The notes beneath the pieces are model-generated. The model searched no databases. It saw only the letters and a list, made by a program, of their open reading frames with translations, and was not told the origin of the DNA. A stretch of 20,968 nt of DNA from JBBIII01 sp037446575 (lineage in GTDB: Bacteria; Bacteroidota; Ignavibacteria; UBA10030): positions 1 to 20,968 of the forward strand of contig JBBIII010000046.1 of NCBI GenBank assembly GCA_037446575.1, read 5' to 3'. Shown in pieces: positions 8,039-15,900 of this stretch. Within the stretch, counting starts at the first letter, position 1. Every line of letters starts with the position of its first letter. The position numbers were made by a program, and so were the translations under genes.

Positions 8039-8077
8039 CACAGAGAAGATTTTCCGCGCAAATCCGTGAACTCTGTG
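8039..8077. repeat. CACAGAG...CTCTGTG inverted repeat in the gap before nikR
   Basis: CACAGAG (8039-8045) and CTCTGTG (8071-8077) are perfect 7-bp arms around 25 nt, followed by GTTAAA. The wording resembles an intergenic repeat type rich in CACAGAG/CTCTGTG found in unrelated bacteria. It could also be a weak terminator for the hox genes, but no T-run follows. The rest of 7996-8170 shows nothing else. Confidence 0.35.
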
Positions 8078-8180
8078 GTTAAAATAAATCGATTCTTCCT
8101 ATGCTTCGATAGACGCGCCAACAGCGGAGATAATATATCAATAATGATTTTGAAAATTATCTATTAAATCATACTTGTAA

Positions 8181-8209
8181 TTGTCTTAATATCGTGCTAC
8201 ATTTATAAA
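8181..8209 (+). promoter_or_regulatory. Predicted sigma70-like promoter of nikR and the receptor gene
   Basis: TTGTCT at 8181-8186 and TATAAA at 8204-8209 with a 17-nt spacer form a good -35/-10 pair. Transcription would start near 8216, leaving a very short leader before the nikR ATG at 8230. The -10 hexamer lies inside the spacer of the 8193-8221 dyad. If the organism uses a Bacteroidota-type sigma factor, the E. coli-like reading may not be exact. Confidence 0.55.
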
Positions 8210-8221
8210 AAAAGTAGCACG
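8193..8221. promoter_or_regulatory. Predicted NikR operator: CGTGCTAC-N13-GTAGCACG
   Basis: Perfect 8-bp inverted arms at 8193-8200 and 8214-8221 separated by 13 nt, ending 8 nt before the nikR ATG. Long, widely spaced half-sites are typical of NikR, whose two RHH dimers flank a central tetramer. As I recall, predicted NikR sites of some deltaproteobacteria are GTGTTAC-N13/14-GTAACAC, close to this one, while the E. coli site is GTATGA-N16-TCATAC. The spacer contains the predicted -10 element, so bound NikR would block RNA polymerase. Confidence 0.8.
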
Positions 8222-8229
8222 GAAAAGTT

Positions 8230-8661
8230 ATGGAAAAATTAATCAGATTTGGTGTATCGATGGAGGAAGAACTTCTCCATCAATTCGATCATTTAATTTC
8301 ACACAAAGGTTATACGAATCGATCGGAAGCCGTAAGAGATATCGTAAGGAACAAATTAGTAGAAGAAAGTGTTGAAATAGCGCAAGGAAAAGTCTATGGC
8401 GCGTTGGTATATATTTACGATCACCATAAAAGAGAATTGGAAAAACAACTATCGAGTTTGCAACATGAATACTTCAAAAATATTATTTCTACGTCCCATG
8501 TTCACATTGATCATGATCATTGTTTGGAAGTCGTACTTCTGAAGGGGGATGCTAAAACGCTTAAAAAAATTGCAGAAAAACTTCTGAGTTTTAAAGGGGT
8601 TAAACATGGAAAACTCACGCTTACAACATCTTTGAAAGGAAATAAAAATCATGCGCATTAA
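8230..8661 (+). CDS. nikR: Nickel-responsive transcriptional regulator NikR
   Basis: Senses cytoplasmic nickel and represses nickel import genes. The 143-aa protein has an N-terminal ribbon-helix-helix DNA-binding domain (IRFGVSMEEELLHQFD, then the NRSEAVRDIVR helix) and a C-terminal ACT-like tetramer domain. The high-affinity nickel ligands are all present: His79, His90, His92 and Cys98, exactly 3 residues offset from E. coli NikR His76/87/89/Cys95. A His-containing tail (NKNHAH) may bind metal weakly. A perfect dyad over its promoter indicates autoregulation. The 3' end overlaps the receptor gene by 11 nt, so both are under this one operator. It lies 234 nt downstream of the nickel-requiring hydrogenase block. 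Confidence 0.96.
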   Translation: MEKLIRFGVSMEEELLHQFDHLISHKGYTNRSEAVRDIVRNKLVEESVEIAQGKVYGALVYIYDHHKRELEKQLSSLQHEYFKNIISTSHVHIDHDHCLEVVLLKGDAKTLKKIAEKLLSFKGVKHGKLTLTTSLKGNKNHAH

Positions 8662-10480
8662 AATTGTATTTTTACTTTTACTATCGTTCACATTGTTTGT
8701 GTTTGCAGGAAATGAACCTGATGTGGATACTGTAAAAACATATCCGTTCGATCCGGTAACAATTACAGCCACGAGAACAGAAGTTGTAAAAAGCAGTATC
8801 ACACCAACAGTATCAGTTATTCCGCAGGCGGTGCTTGCGGCTAATACGCACAAATCTATTCTTACACTCGTAGGCCAACAAGTGCCGGGAGTGTTTGTTC
8901 AGGAGCGAGGCATATTGGGTTTTGGAGTTACGACATCTTCAGCAGGACAGATGTCTATCCGCGGAGTCGGTGGTAATCCTAACACACAAATATTGATGAT
9001 GATTGACGGGCGACCTCAATTTGCTGGAATTTTTGGTCATCCACTTGCTGATAGTTATCTTTCGGCAAGCGCTGAGAGAGTGGAAGTTGTTCGTGGACCT
9101 GCCTCTGTTTTATATGGATCAAATGCGATGGGCGGAGTAATTAATATCATCACGCATTCAACTCAAAAGCCGGGAATTTCTGGTGAGGTAACGCTTTCGT
9201 ACGGTTCGTATAATTCACAACATTTAGCCGGCAAGTTTGGTTATAGCGAGGATGGATGGAATACAACCGCTTCTTTTACGCGAGCTCACACAGACGGACA
9301 TCGTCCATTTTCAGAATTTAATGCCAATAGCGGTTATGTAAAAGCAACAAGAGAAATTGATGAAAAATTCAAAGTTACAATTGATGGGAGCTTGACAGGA
9401 TTCACTTCGTACGATCCGGGGACAATTTATGCGCCAAAAACAAAAAATAATTTTATAGATATAAACCGTGGTTATGCAGGGGTTTCAGTAGATAATGATC
9501 ACGGTATTTCCAAAGGTTCTACCCGGTTTGTTTATAATTTTGGACATCATAAAATTTTTGATGGAAGCGATTGGGTCTCGGATGACTATAACGCTATTTT
9601 TTCTGCATATCAAACCATAACGTTAATTTCGGATAATGCGATTACTACAGGATTTGATTTTAATAAATTCGGTGGAAATGCAAAAAGTAAGACGAGGGAT
9701 TTTGGAGCGCCTTCTGCTTATGAATACGCAATATATGCAGATGTGCGACACACTCTTTTTAACCAACTTGTTTTAAACGGCGGGCTGAGATTTAATAGGA
9801 ATGAAATTTTCGGCAGTATTGTTATTCCACAATTTGGTGCAGTCTATAGACTTGATAATGAAACTTCTGTCAGAGGTTCAGCAGCAAAAGGATATAGAAG
9901 CCCAACGCTTGCCGAAATGTATCTCTTTGCCCCCACAATTACGCTAAAACCGGAAAATATGTGGAATTATGAAATTGGCGTTTCGCATATATTTGCCAAT
10001 CGTGTCTCAACTGAACTGGTCGGGTTCTTAGGTGAAGGAAGCAATTTGATTAGAGTTGCCGCATTTAAGCCGGGGGGAAGGGTGAACACGGGTTCATTTG
10101 TGCATCGCGGTGTTGAACTATCGGCATCGGCGTTTATTTCGAGTGAATTACAAATTAACTCCAATTACAGCTTCATAGATCCGGGAAAAGATACTCGCTC
10201 GATTCCAAAACATAAAGTATTTATTGGCGGTGATTATAAATATGACATAGCAACTTTCTCGCTTTCTATACTGCATGTAGAAGGACTTTTTGGAAGTGAT
10301 AACAGCAAGGACAGATTGCCAAATTATACTAATATTGGCGCTAAAGTCTCGGCTCAAATACTTCCGCGTATTTTGGTCCATCTTTCTATTGAAAATTTGT
10401 TAGATGAAAAATATCATACTATGTATGGTTATCCTATGCCCGGAACAACAATTTCAGTAGGTGCAAAAGCTGGATTATAG
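8651..10480 (+). CDS. TonB-dependent outer-membrane receptor, probable nickel (or nickel chelate) importer
   Basis: A 609-aa outer-membrane gated channel. It has a signal peptide (MRIKIVFLLLLSFTLFVFAG), a TonB-box-like stretch DPVTITATRTE (34-44), a plug domain with QMSIRGVGGNPNTQILMMIDGRP and VEVVRGPASVLYGSNAMGGVINI, and a beta-barrel ending in an aromatic-rich region (ENLLDEKYHTMYGYP). The end, GAKAGL, lacks the usual terminal Phe/Trp. The ATG overlaps nikR by 11 nt, with an AAAGGA site inside nikR. The general family is BtuB/CirA-like, which includes vitamin B12, siderophore and nickel receptors; nickel is inferred only from co-transcription with nikR and from the neighbouring hydrogenase. 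No inner-membrane permease gene is adjacent. Confidence 0.9.
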   Translation: MRIKIVFLLLLSFTLFVFAGNEPDVDTVKTYPFDPVTITATRTEVVKSSITPTVSVIPQAVLAANTHKSILTLVGQQVPGVFVQERGILGFGVTTSSAGQMSIRGVGGNPNTQILMMIDGRPQFAGIFGHPLADSYLSASAERVEVVRGPASVLYGSNAMGGVINIITHSTQKPGISGEVTLSYGSYNSQHLAGKFGYSEDGWNTTASFTRAHTDGHRPFSEFNANSGYVKATREIDEKFKVTIDGSLTGFTSYDPGTIYAPKTKNNFIDINRGYAGVSVDNDHGISKGSTRFVYNFGHHKIFDGSDWVSDDYNAIFSAYQTITLISDNAITTGFDFNKFGGNAKSKTRDFGAPSAYEYAIYADVRHTLFNQLVLNGGLRFNRNEIFGSIVIPQFGAVYRLDNETSVRGSAAKGYRSPTLAEMYLFAPTITLKPENMWNYEIGVSHIFANRVSTELVGFLGEGSNLIRVAAFKPGGRVNTGSFVHRGVELSASAFISSELQINSNYSFIDPGKDTRSIPKHKVFIGGDYKYDIATFSLSILHVEGLFGSDNSKDRLPNYTNIGAKVSAQILPRILVHLSIENLLDEKYHTMYGYPMPGTTISVGAKAGL

Positions 10481-10550
10481 TATTATTATTGATTTAATTA
10501 ATTGTGAAGATTACTTAGAAATATTTATAACTTAACACCGAAGTATTTAG

Positions 10551-10585
10551 AACGGGTAAGGAGTAATCTTTACCCGTTTTGTTTT
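10551..10585 (+). terminator. Intrinsic terminator after the receptor gene
   Basis: AACGGGTAA (10551-10559) pairs perfectly with TTACCCGTT (10570-10578) over a 10-nt loop, followed by TTGTTTT. It is the cleanest rho-independent terminator in the window, 70 nt past the receptor stop, and closes the nikR-receptor transcript before the radical SAM gene. Confidence 0.88.
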
Positions 10586-10626
10586 AGCGGAACATTGAGA
10601 ATGGAAATACTGTTTAAAAAAATGAT

Positions 10627-11562
10627 ATGTCAATAAATCGTAAATATACATTTGGACCTGTGCCCTCAAGGCGGTTAGGATTATCGCTTGGCGTGGATGT
10701 AATCCCGAACAAGCTTTGTTCTCTCGATTGCGTTTATTGCGAAGTTGGAATTACAGACAAGCGCGGACTTGCACGAAAAGAATATTTGCCCGCAGATGAA
10801 ATACTTGCAGAGATAAATGAGGTTATTAAGGAATATCCAAATCTTGACCACATAACAATATCTGGTTCAGGTGAACCGACGTTAAATTTAAAAATTGGCG
10901 ATATAATTCGTGGCATAAAAAGAATAACAAAAGTTCCGGTTGCCGTATTGACCAACGGAACATTGCTCGACGATCCAGCAGTGCGCCAAGATTTAAAAGA
11001 TGCAGACGTTGTCTCTCCATCGCTCGATGCAGTATCTTCAGATGTATTTGAGAAAATTAATCGTCCAAATCCGAATTTGAGAATTGACCAAATTATTGAT
11101 GGTATCAAGCAGTTCAGAAAAGAATATAGTGGGAAAATGTGGATTGAAATTCTTTTAGTAAATGGAATTAATGATCAGGATGATGAGGTTATAAAGATGA
11201 AAGAAGTTCTGGATGAAATTCAGCCGGAAAAAATTCATCTTAATACCGTTGTTCGTCCGCCAGCGTATTCAATTGCACAGCCGGTAAGCGAAGAGCGAAT
11301 GAGAGAGATTCAGAAAATTCTTGGGGAGCGTGCAGAAATTGTCGGAACTTATAACGGAACGCATACGAGCGTAGCGCACAATGCAGATAGCCAGGCGATA
11401 TTGGCGCTACTTAAACGACGGGCTATGACAGTCGGACAAATGGTTGTTTCGCTTTCTATCGAGGAAAAAGGGATTATATCTTCATTGAAACATCTAATTG
11501 AGGCGGGTGAAATTAAAAGTTATATGTACGGTAACGAAGAATATTTTCAGGCGATAGTGTAA
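10627..11562 (+). CDS. Radical SAM protein, COG0731 (wyosine-synthase-like) family
   Basis: An iron-sulfur enzyme that cleaves S-adenosylmethionine; the substrate is not known for the bacterial branch. The 311 residues begin with KYTFGPVPSRRLGLSLGVD and a radical SAM motif C31-x3-C35-x2-C38 (CSLDCVYC), followed by the GSGEPTLN segment (SAM binding) and VLTNGTLL. The C-terminal ~60 residues (QAILALLKRRAMTVGQMV onward) look like a winged-helix domain, common in this family. Archaeal relatives (Taw1) modify tRNA-Phe, but bacterial members have no shown link to wyosine. The start at 10627 gives the conserved N-terminus; an ATG five bases upstream is in another frame. It stands alone after a terminator and faces the PurF-like gene. 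Confidence 0.85.
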   Translation: MSINRKYTFGPVPSRRLGLSLGVDVIPNKLCSLDCVYCEVGITDKRGLARKEYLPADEILAEINEVIKEYPNLDHITISGSGEPTLNLKIGDIIRGIKRITKVPVAVLTNGTLLDDPAVRQDLKDADVVSPSLDAVSSDVFEKINRPNPNLRIDQIIDGIKQFRKEYSGKMWIEILLVNGINDQDDEVIKMKEVLDEIQPEKIHLNTVVRPPAYSIAQPVSEERMREIQKILGERAEIVGTYNGTHTSVAHNADSQAILALLKRRAMTVGQMVVSLSIEEKGIISSLKHLIEAGEIKSYMYGNEEYFQAIV

Positions 11563-11670
11563 AGTAGTTATCCAAATTATTGTGTAAAAAAATAATTCTG
11601 ACTTTAAACTAAACAAATAAAAACAAAAAATAGTTCACAGATTTGCTTATTTGGTGATATGTTTTTCGTA

Positions 11671-13077
11671 TCAAAAGTAACTTGATCCATCCCAGCAATG
11701 AGTGCAAACTTTTTCCTTCGGCAGGCTGATTGCTTTAATTAAGTCTTCAAGTTTCTGGTACATTAGAGATGTGAGACCGAGCCGCTTTCTTATTTGTTCA
11801 ACCATTGCTTTATGTTTTCCATTATGTATATCTGTGTATTCGCTAATATCAAAATCTTCTCTGCCTTCAAGTTCTTTTACAGCGGTGTGCGCGGCAAGAT
11901 CCAGATTTGATTTAGAGCGGCTAAAGTTAAGAAATTCACAAGTGAATGTCAGCGGAGGGCATGCAATTCGCATATGAACTTCTTTAATTCCGGCTTCGTG
12001 CAGGTGGCGAACGTTATCCTTCAATTGAGTTCCGCGTACAATCGAGTCATCTAAAAAAACACCCCGTTTATCTTTGATTACAGATACATTCGGGATCAAT
12101 TTCATTTTTGCGACTAAATCGCGTTGTCGCTGGCTTTGCGGCATAAAACTTCTGGGCCAAGTAGGCGTGTATTTTGCGTAAGGCCGTTTCAGCGGAATTT
12201 TTTTTTCATTGCTATATCCCATTGCATGACCAATTCCAGAGTCAGGAATTCCAGCCACAAAATCTGCTTCTACGTTATCTCTCTTTGCAAGCGCAGAGCC
12301 GCATCTGTATCGGCATTCATCCACATTAATTCCTTCGTAGAAAGAAGGCGGATATCCAAAATACACCCAAAGGAAAGCGCAAATTTGCATTCTATCGTTT
12401 GGCTTGCGAAGCTGTTCGTAGCCATCGGCGGTTATGCGAACGATTTCTCCAGGTCCCAAATATTTTTCTATTTCAAAATTTGTATTAGGGAACGAAGAAG
12501 TTTCAAACGCCGCCGCATAAGCGTTTCCTCTTTTTCCCAAAATTATTGGCGTGCGTCCCAATTTATCACGCGCAACAATTATTGAGTTTTCAGTCATAAT
12601 CAAAATCGAACATGAACCTTTTACATGTTCATAAACATTTGCAATTCCAGAAACAAAATTATCCCCCTCCGATATCAGCATTGCTACTAATTCTGTCGGA
12701 TTAATTCTCCCTTGACTTAGTTCAGAAAAAGTGCGTCGAGATTTTAAATATCGTTCTTCGAGTTCGTTAATGTTCACAATTTTGCTGACAGTGGCAATTG
12801 CAAAACGCCCCATGTGCGATGTTATTAAAATCGGCTGAGCTTCTGTGTCGCTAATTACTCCAATTCCAATGTTTCCAGTAAAATCGTTTAATACGCTTTC
12901 AAACTTATTTCTGAAATAACCATCTTCTAAACTGTGAATAGAGCGTTGAAATCCCTTTTCTTTAGAAAAGAAAGCTAATCCGGCTCTTTTTGTGCCTAAG
13001 TGTGAATGATAATCTGTGCCGTAAAATACTTCATTAATACAGGTTTCTTTTGAGATGCAGCCGAAGAATCCACTCAT
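11671..13077 (-). CDS. PurF-like amidophosphoribosyltransferase paralogue with atypical glutaminase domain
   Basis: Canonical PurF makes 5-phosphoribosylamine from PRPP and glutamine. This 468-aa protein has a good PRPP loop (LDDSIVRGT, 342-350), VAGIPDSGIGHAMGY (274-288), and four Cys where Bacillus-type PurF binds its [4Fe-4S] cluster (Cys233, Cys380, Cys458, Cys461). The N-terminal Ntn-hydrolase domain is unusual: the protein begins MSGFFGC, so a nucleophile Cys would be Cys7 after removal of six residues. The region that should read GHxRYST reads GIGVISDTEAQ (71-81), and the HNGN loop reads TVSKIVN (96-102), so glutamine-binding Arg and Asn-Gly are missing. Similar proteins are widespread in Bacteroidota, I believe. 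It is divergent from alr and far from purEK. Either a non-glutamine (ammonia-using) enzyme or a different function is possible. Confidence 0.8.
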   Translation of the reverse strand: MSGFFGCISKETCINEVFYGTDYHSHLGTKRAGLAFFSKEKGFQRSIHSLEDGYFRNKFESVLNDFTGNIGIGVISDTEAQPILITSHMGRFAIATVSKIVNINELEERYLKSRRTFSELSQGRINPTELVAMLISEGDNFVSGIANVYEHVKGSCSILIMTENSIIVARDKLGRTPIILGKRGNAYAAAFETSSFPNTNFEIEKYLGPGEIVRITADGYEQLRKPNDRMQICAFLWVYFGYPPSFYEGINVDECRYRCGSALAKRDNVEADFVAGIPDSGIGHAMGYSNEKKIPLKRPYAKYTPTWPRSFMPQSQRQRDLVAKMKLIPNVSVIKDKRGVFLDDSIVRGTQLKDNVRHLHEAGIKEVHMRIACPPLTFTCEFLNFSRSKSNLDLAAHTAVKELEGREDFDISEYTDIHNGKHKAMVEQIRKRLGLTSLMYQKLEDLIKAISLPKEKVCTHCWDGSSYF

Positions 13078-13199
13078 TTTTATACCTTTTGTAATTGAAA
13101 TAAACGAAAGCTGTTATAAAATAATAATAGATTTCCAAATAATTAAATATTCTTTTTGTATTTTTATTGAGTCAGTTATAATGGTTCAAAGGAAATAAT

Positions 13200-14348
13200 A
13201 TGATTAATGGTGTTGAAACATATCAAAACCGTCCAACGCGCGCTGAAATTTCTTTTAATAATTTACGCAACAATCTTGCCATAGTAAAATCGCTAATTAA
13301 AAGCGATGTAAAAATTATGGCGATGGTAAAGGCAAATGCTTACGGGCATGGATTGTATGAAGTATCGCAGGAACTTGTAAAAAATGGAGTCGAGTATTTA
13401 GGCGTGGCATTCTTAGAAGAGGGGATATTTTTGAGAAAGCATGGAATCACTTCTCCGATACTTGTATTAGGCGCTATAAACATTGATCAAATTTCTGGTT
13501 TTATTGAAAATGATATTGATATCACCAGCTCATCCATAGATAAATCTAAAGCTATTTCCGAAGTTGCAAAACAATTAGGAAAAAAAGCAAAAGTGCATTT
13601 AAAAATTGATACGGGAATGGGAAGGATTGGTGTACAGTGGAACAATGCAGAAAGATTTATTGAAGAATCTTATAAACTCGAAACGTTAAATATAAAAGGT
13701 GTTTATTCCCATTTTGCCAAAGCAGATAATGACATTGAATTTACAAAACAACAATTAAGCAGATTCGATTCAATTGTTAATTCGATGGATAAAAAAAGAA
13801 TGTTGCCTGAGTTGATTCATATTGCTAATTCTGCCGGTTTAATAAATTTTCCGAACTCACACTATACAATGGTGCGACCGGGAATAATGCTCTACGGCTA
13901 TAACCCGAATGGATATTTTCCGAACACTGAATTTAACGGGAGAAAAATAAAACCGGTTATGACTTTGAAAACAAAAGTTGCATTTTTTAAAGTTGTGCCG
14001 CAGGGAACAGGGATAAGTTATAATCATACTTATATAACAAAAAATCAAACACGCATTGTAACCTTACCAATTGGTTACGGAGATGGATATTTGAGGCCTC
14101 TTTCAAATAAAGGTGAGGTGTTCATAAGAAGAAAAAAATATCCGGTTGTTGGAAATATTTGTATGGATCAGTGCATGGTGGATATTGGAATGGATGGAAC
14201 AGCTTACAACGGCGACGATGTTCTATTGTTCGGCGAGATGGATGGAAATATAATTCCGCTTGAAGATGTGTGCGATAAAGTCGGCGCTATTACTTATGAG
14301 TTACTCTGCGGAATTACAGCGCGAGTGCCGAGGATATACATTGGGTAG
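13200..14348 (+). CDS. alr: Alanine racemase
   Basis: A PLP enzyme that converts L- to D-alanine for peptidoglycan. The 382 residues have the PLP lysine Lys44 in MVKANAYGHG, DTGMGRIGVQ (137-146), HIANSAG (207-213), RPGIMLYGYNP (226-236) with the phosphate-site Tyr, and the second catalytic base Tyr274 in GTGISYNHTY, plus GNICMDQCMVDIG (318-330). Length is typical, with no fused MurF domain. AAAGGA at 13188-13193 is 6 nt from the ATG. A TATAAT at 13177-13182 lies very close upstream; if it is the -10 element the leader would be only about ten bases, so I do not assign it firmly. The gene shares a 122-nt divergent region with the PurF-like gene. Confidence 0.96.
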   Translation: MINGVETYQNRPTRAEISFNNLRNNLAIVKSLIKSDVKIMAMVKANAYGHGLYEVSQELVKNGVEYLGVAFLEEGIFLRKHGITSPILVLGAINIDQISGFIENDIDITSSSIDKSKAISEVAKQLGKKAKVHLKIDTGMGRIGVQWNNAERFIEESYKLETLNIKGVYSHFAKADNDIEFTKQQLSRFDSIVNSMDKKRMLPELIHIANSAGLINFPNSHYTMVRPGIMLYGYNPNGYFPNTEFNGRKIKPVMTLKTKVAFFKVVPQGTGISYNHTYITKNQTRIVTLPIGYGDGYLRPLSNKGEVFIRRKKYPVVGNICMDQCMVDIGMDGTAYNGDDVLLFGEMDGNIIPLEDVCDKVGAITYELLCGITARVPRIYIG

Positions 14349-14442
14349 GCATAGATGATGACAGAAATTAGCAGATTTATTTGAAACTATAAACAAATAA
14401 TTTTATTACTCAGCAAACTTTTATAATCCAAACAAAATTATA

Positions 14443-14504
14443 ATAGCACACTCCCGTAGGCGGCAAAGCCATGCTTTTGGCACATCCTCTCGGGAGTTTG
14501 CTAT
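14443..14504. terminator. Long hairpin between convergent alr and the MFS gene
   Basis: ATAGCACACTCCCG (14443-14456) pairs with CGGGAGTTTGCTAT (14491-14504), 13 of 14 positions. The 34-nt middle contains two small stem-loops, GGC-AAA-GCC and TGC-TTTTG-GCA. Position between two convergent genes suggests a bidirectional terminator; the minus-strand exit is A/T-rich, while the plus-strand exit has no T-run. The nested small stems make it more elaborate than a usual terminator, so it could also be an extragenic repeat. The rest of 14349-14554 is featureless. Confidence 0.55.
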
Positions 14505-14554
14505 GTTATTCCATAGTATATCACGCTGAGAAATACATATATTTTAAGTATAAA

Positions 14555-15718
14555 TTAATAGCGATTTTTTATTAGCACACTTTGATTTATTAAGAATAAC
14601 AATCCGCCTGCAAAACTCATTACAGCGGCAACGGAAAAACCCCACAGGTGGTTTTGGAATACATCGTAAAGTATTCCACCGGTAAGCGGCCCTAAAATAC
14701 CAGCAAGCGCATAGCCGAGGAAAATGTATGGATATATTTTTGATAAATTCTCAATGCCGAAATGATGCGATGTTTCTTTAGCAAAAAGTACAAAATTCGC
14801 ACCAAAACTTACTCCGATACCAACTGATAATATGATGTATAAAAGCGGGGTCAAGGTCAAATACCCCATAAGGAATATTGTAAGAGCTTGAATAGAAAGC
14901 GCAATTGCAATACAGCGGTCTCCGCCTATAAGATCACTTAGGTAGCCCCATATTACCCTACCGGCAAAATTAGCGACCGCGAAAACAGATACCCCCATAA
15001 TAAGAATATGAGTTTCTATTTTGGACGCAGAACCAATTGTTTTTAAACTGCCAACAACAAGCAGACCGGCAAAAGTTCCTAAAAATATTCCTAATAACAG
15101 TTTTGTAAAAATTTTATTTTTAATTAACTGAACAACATCAACGCGTATTATTGATGTGTTGTTATTTGGCGATTTAACTAATGATGCTAAGGCAATAATC
15201 AGACTGCCGTAAATAATGCCTATGAATCCAAAAATTTGTAAAACATCTTTTCCTGAAATAAGTAATAACTCTGTTAGCTTTGATAGAATTAGTCCCGCAA
15301 GTCCAAAACCAGCCGCGGCAATACCAGTAACAAGTCCCTTCTTTTCGGGAAACCATTTTACGGGTGTAGAAAGCGCAGTAATATATCCAAAACCTGTTCC
15401 AATGCCCGAAATAATCCCTATTCCCAATAAAACGATATAGAAATTGCCATCAGAAATTGCTGAAATAAAATAGCCAAATCCAAAAAATAACCCGGAAATT
15501 ATTGTTAACCAGGTTGAATTAATTCTCTTTTCCATTTTACCGACAAGCAGCATAGTTGTGGGAAAAATTGCTATAACCAATCCGAAAACAAACTGAGTTT
15601 GGGCTGACGACCAACCGTATGCAATTCTTAATTCATCGGCGAATATACTCCAAGCATAAATACCTCCTAAGCACATCATTGTTAGAAATGAAGCTATTAC
15701 TGTAAAATACTTTTGCAT
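14555..15718 (-). CDS. MFS transporter, oxalate/formate antiporter (OFA) family
   Basis: A 387-aa inner-membrane protein with about 12 hydrophobic segments in two halves, separated by a short hydrophilic loop (KSPNNNTSIIRVD, about 180-195). The N-terminus (MMCLGGIYAWSIF, then YGWSSAQTQFVFG) and the motif GIGTGFGYITALSTPVKWFPEKKGLVTG are typical of the OFA branch, which includes OxlT and monocarboxylate carriers. The substrate is unknown; no formyl-CoA or oxalate genes are near. GGAG lies 8 nt before the ATG at 15718. A perfect 22-bp palindrome sits 45 nt upstream of the start, so specific regulation is likely. It converges with alr. Confidence 0.88.
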   Translation of the reverse strand: MQKYFTVIASFLTMMCLGGIYAWSIFADELRIAYGWSSAQTQFVFGLVIAIFPTTMLLVGKMEKRINSTWLTIISGLFFGFGYFISAISDGNFYIVLLGIGIISGIGTGFGYITALSTPVKWFPEKKGLVTGIAAAGFGLAGLILSKLTELLLISGKDVLQIFGFIGIIYGSLIIALASLVKSPNNNTSIIRVDVVQLIKNKIFTKLLLGIFLGTFAGLLVVGSLKTIGSASKIETHILIMGVSVFAVANFAGRVIWGYLSDLIGGDRCIAIALSIQALTIFLMGYLTLTPLLYIILSVGIGVSFGANFVLFAKETSHHFGIENLSKIYPYIFLGYALAGILGPLTGGILYDVFQNHLWGFSVAAVMSFAGGLLFLINQSVLIKNRY

Positions 15719-15762
15719 ATCTATCTCCTATTTAAACAAATTGTTATTTATCTGGAATTACG

Positions 15763-15784
15763 TTAATCGCAAATTTGCGATTAA
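15763..15784. promoter_or_regulatory. Perfect 22-bp palindrome upstream of the MFS gene
   Basis: The half-site is TTAATCGCAAA, followed immediately by its exact reverse complement, with no spacer. It lies 45 nt upstream of the MFS start, at about promoter distance, and has the size of a dimeric HTH or MarR/TetR-type operator. The regulator is not in the window. A hit this long is unlikely by chance even in AT-rich DNA. Confidence 0.65.
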
Positions 15785-15900
15785 TCAAATTATTTTGGCG
15801 TAAATTTTCCAAAATATTTTGGCAACCGCCTATTTGGCTTTTATTTAATTTAAAACAGCCGGAGAAGAAATATTGCATGTTTGGCAAGAGATTCTTCTTT

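Noticed and set aside
14443..14504. Integron attC site.
   Set aside because: Imperfect palindrome of the right size, but the GTTRRRY core and its RYYYAAC partner are missing and there is no integrase.
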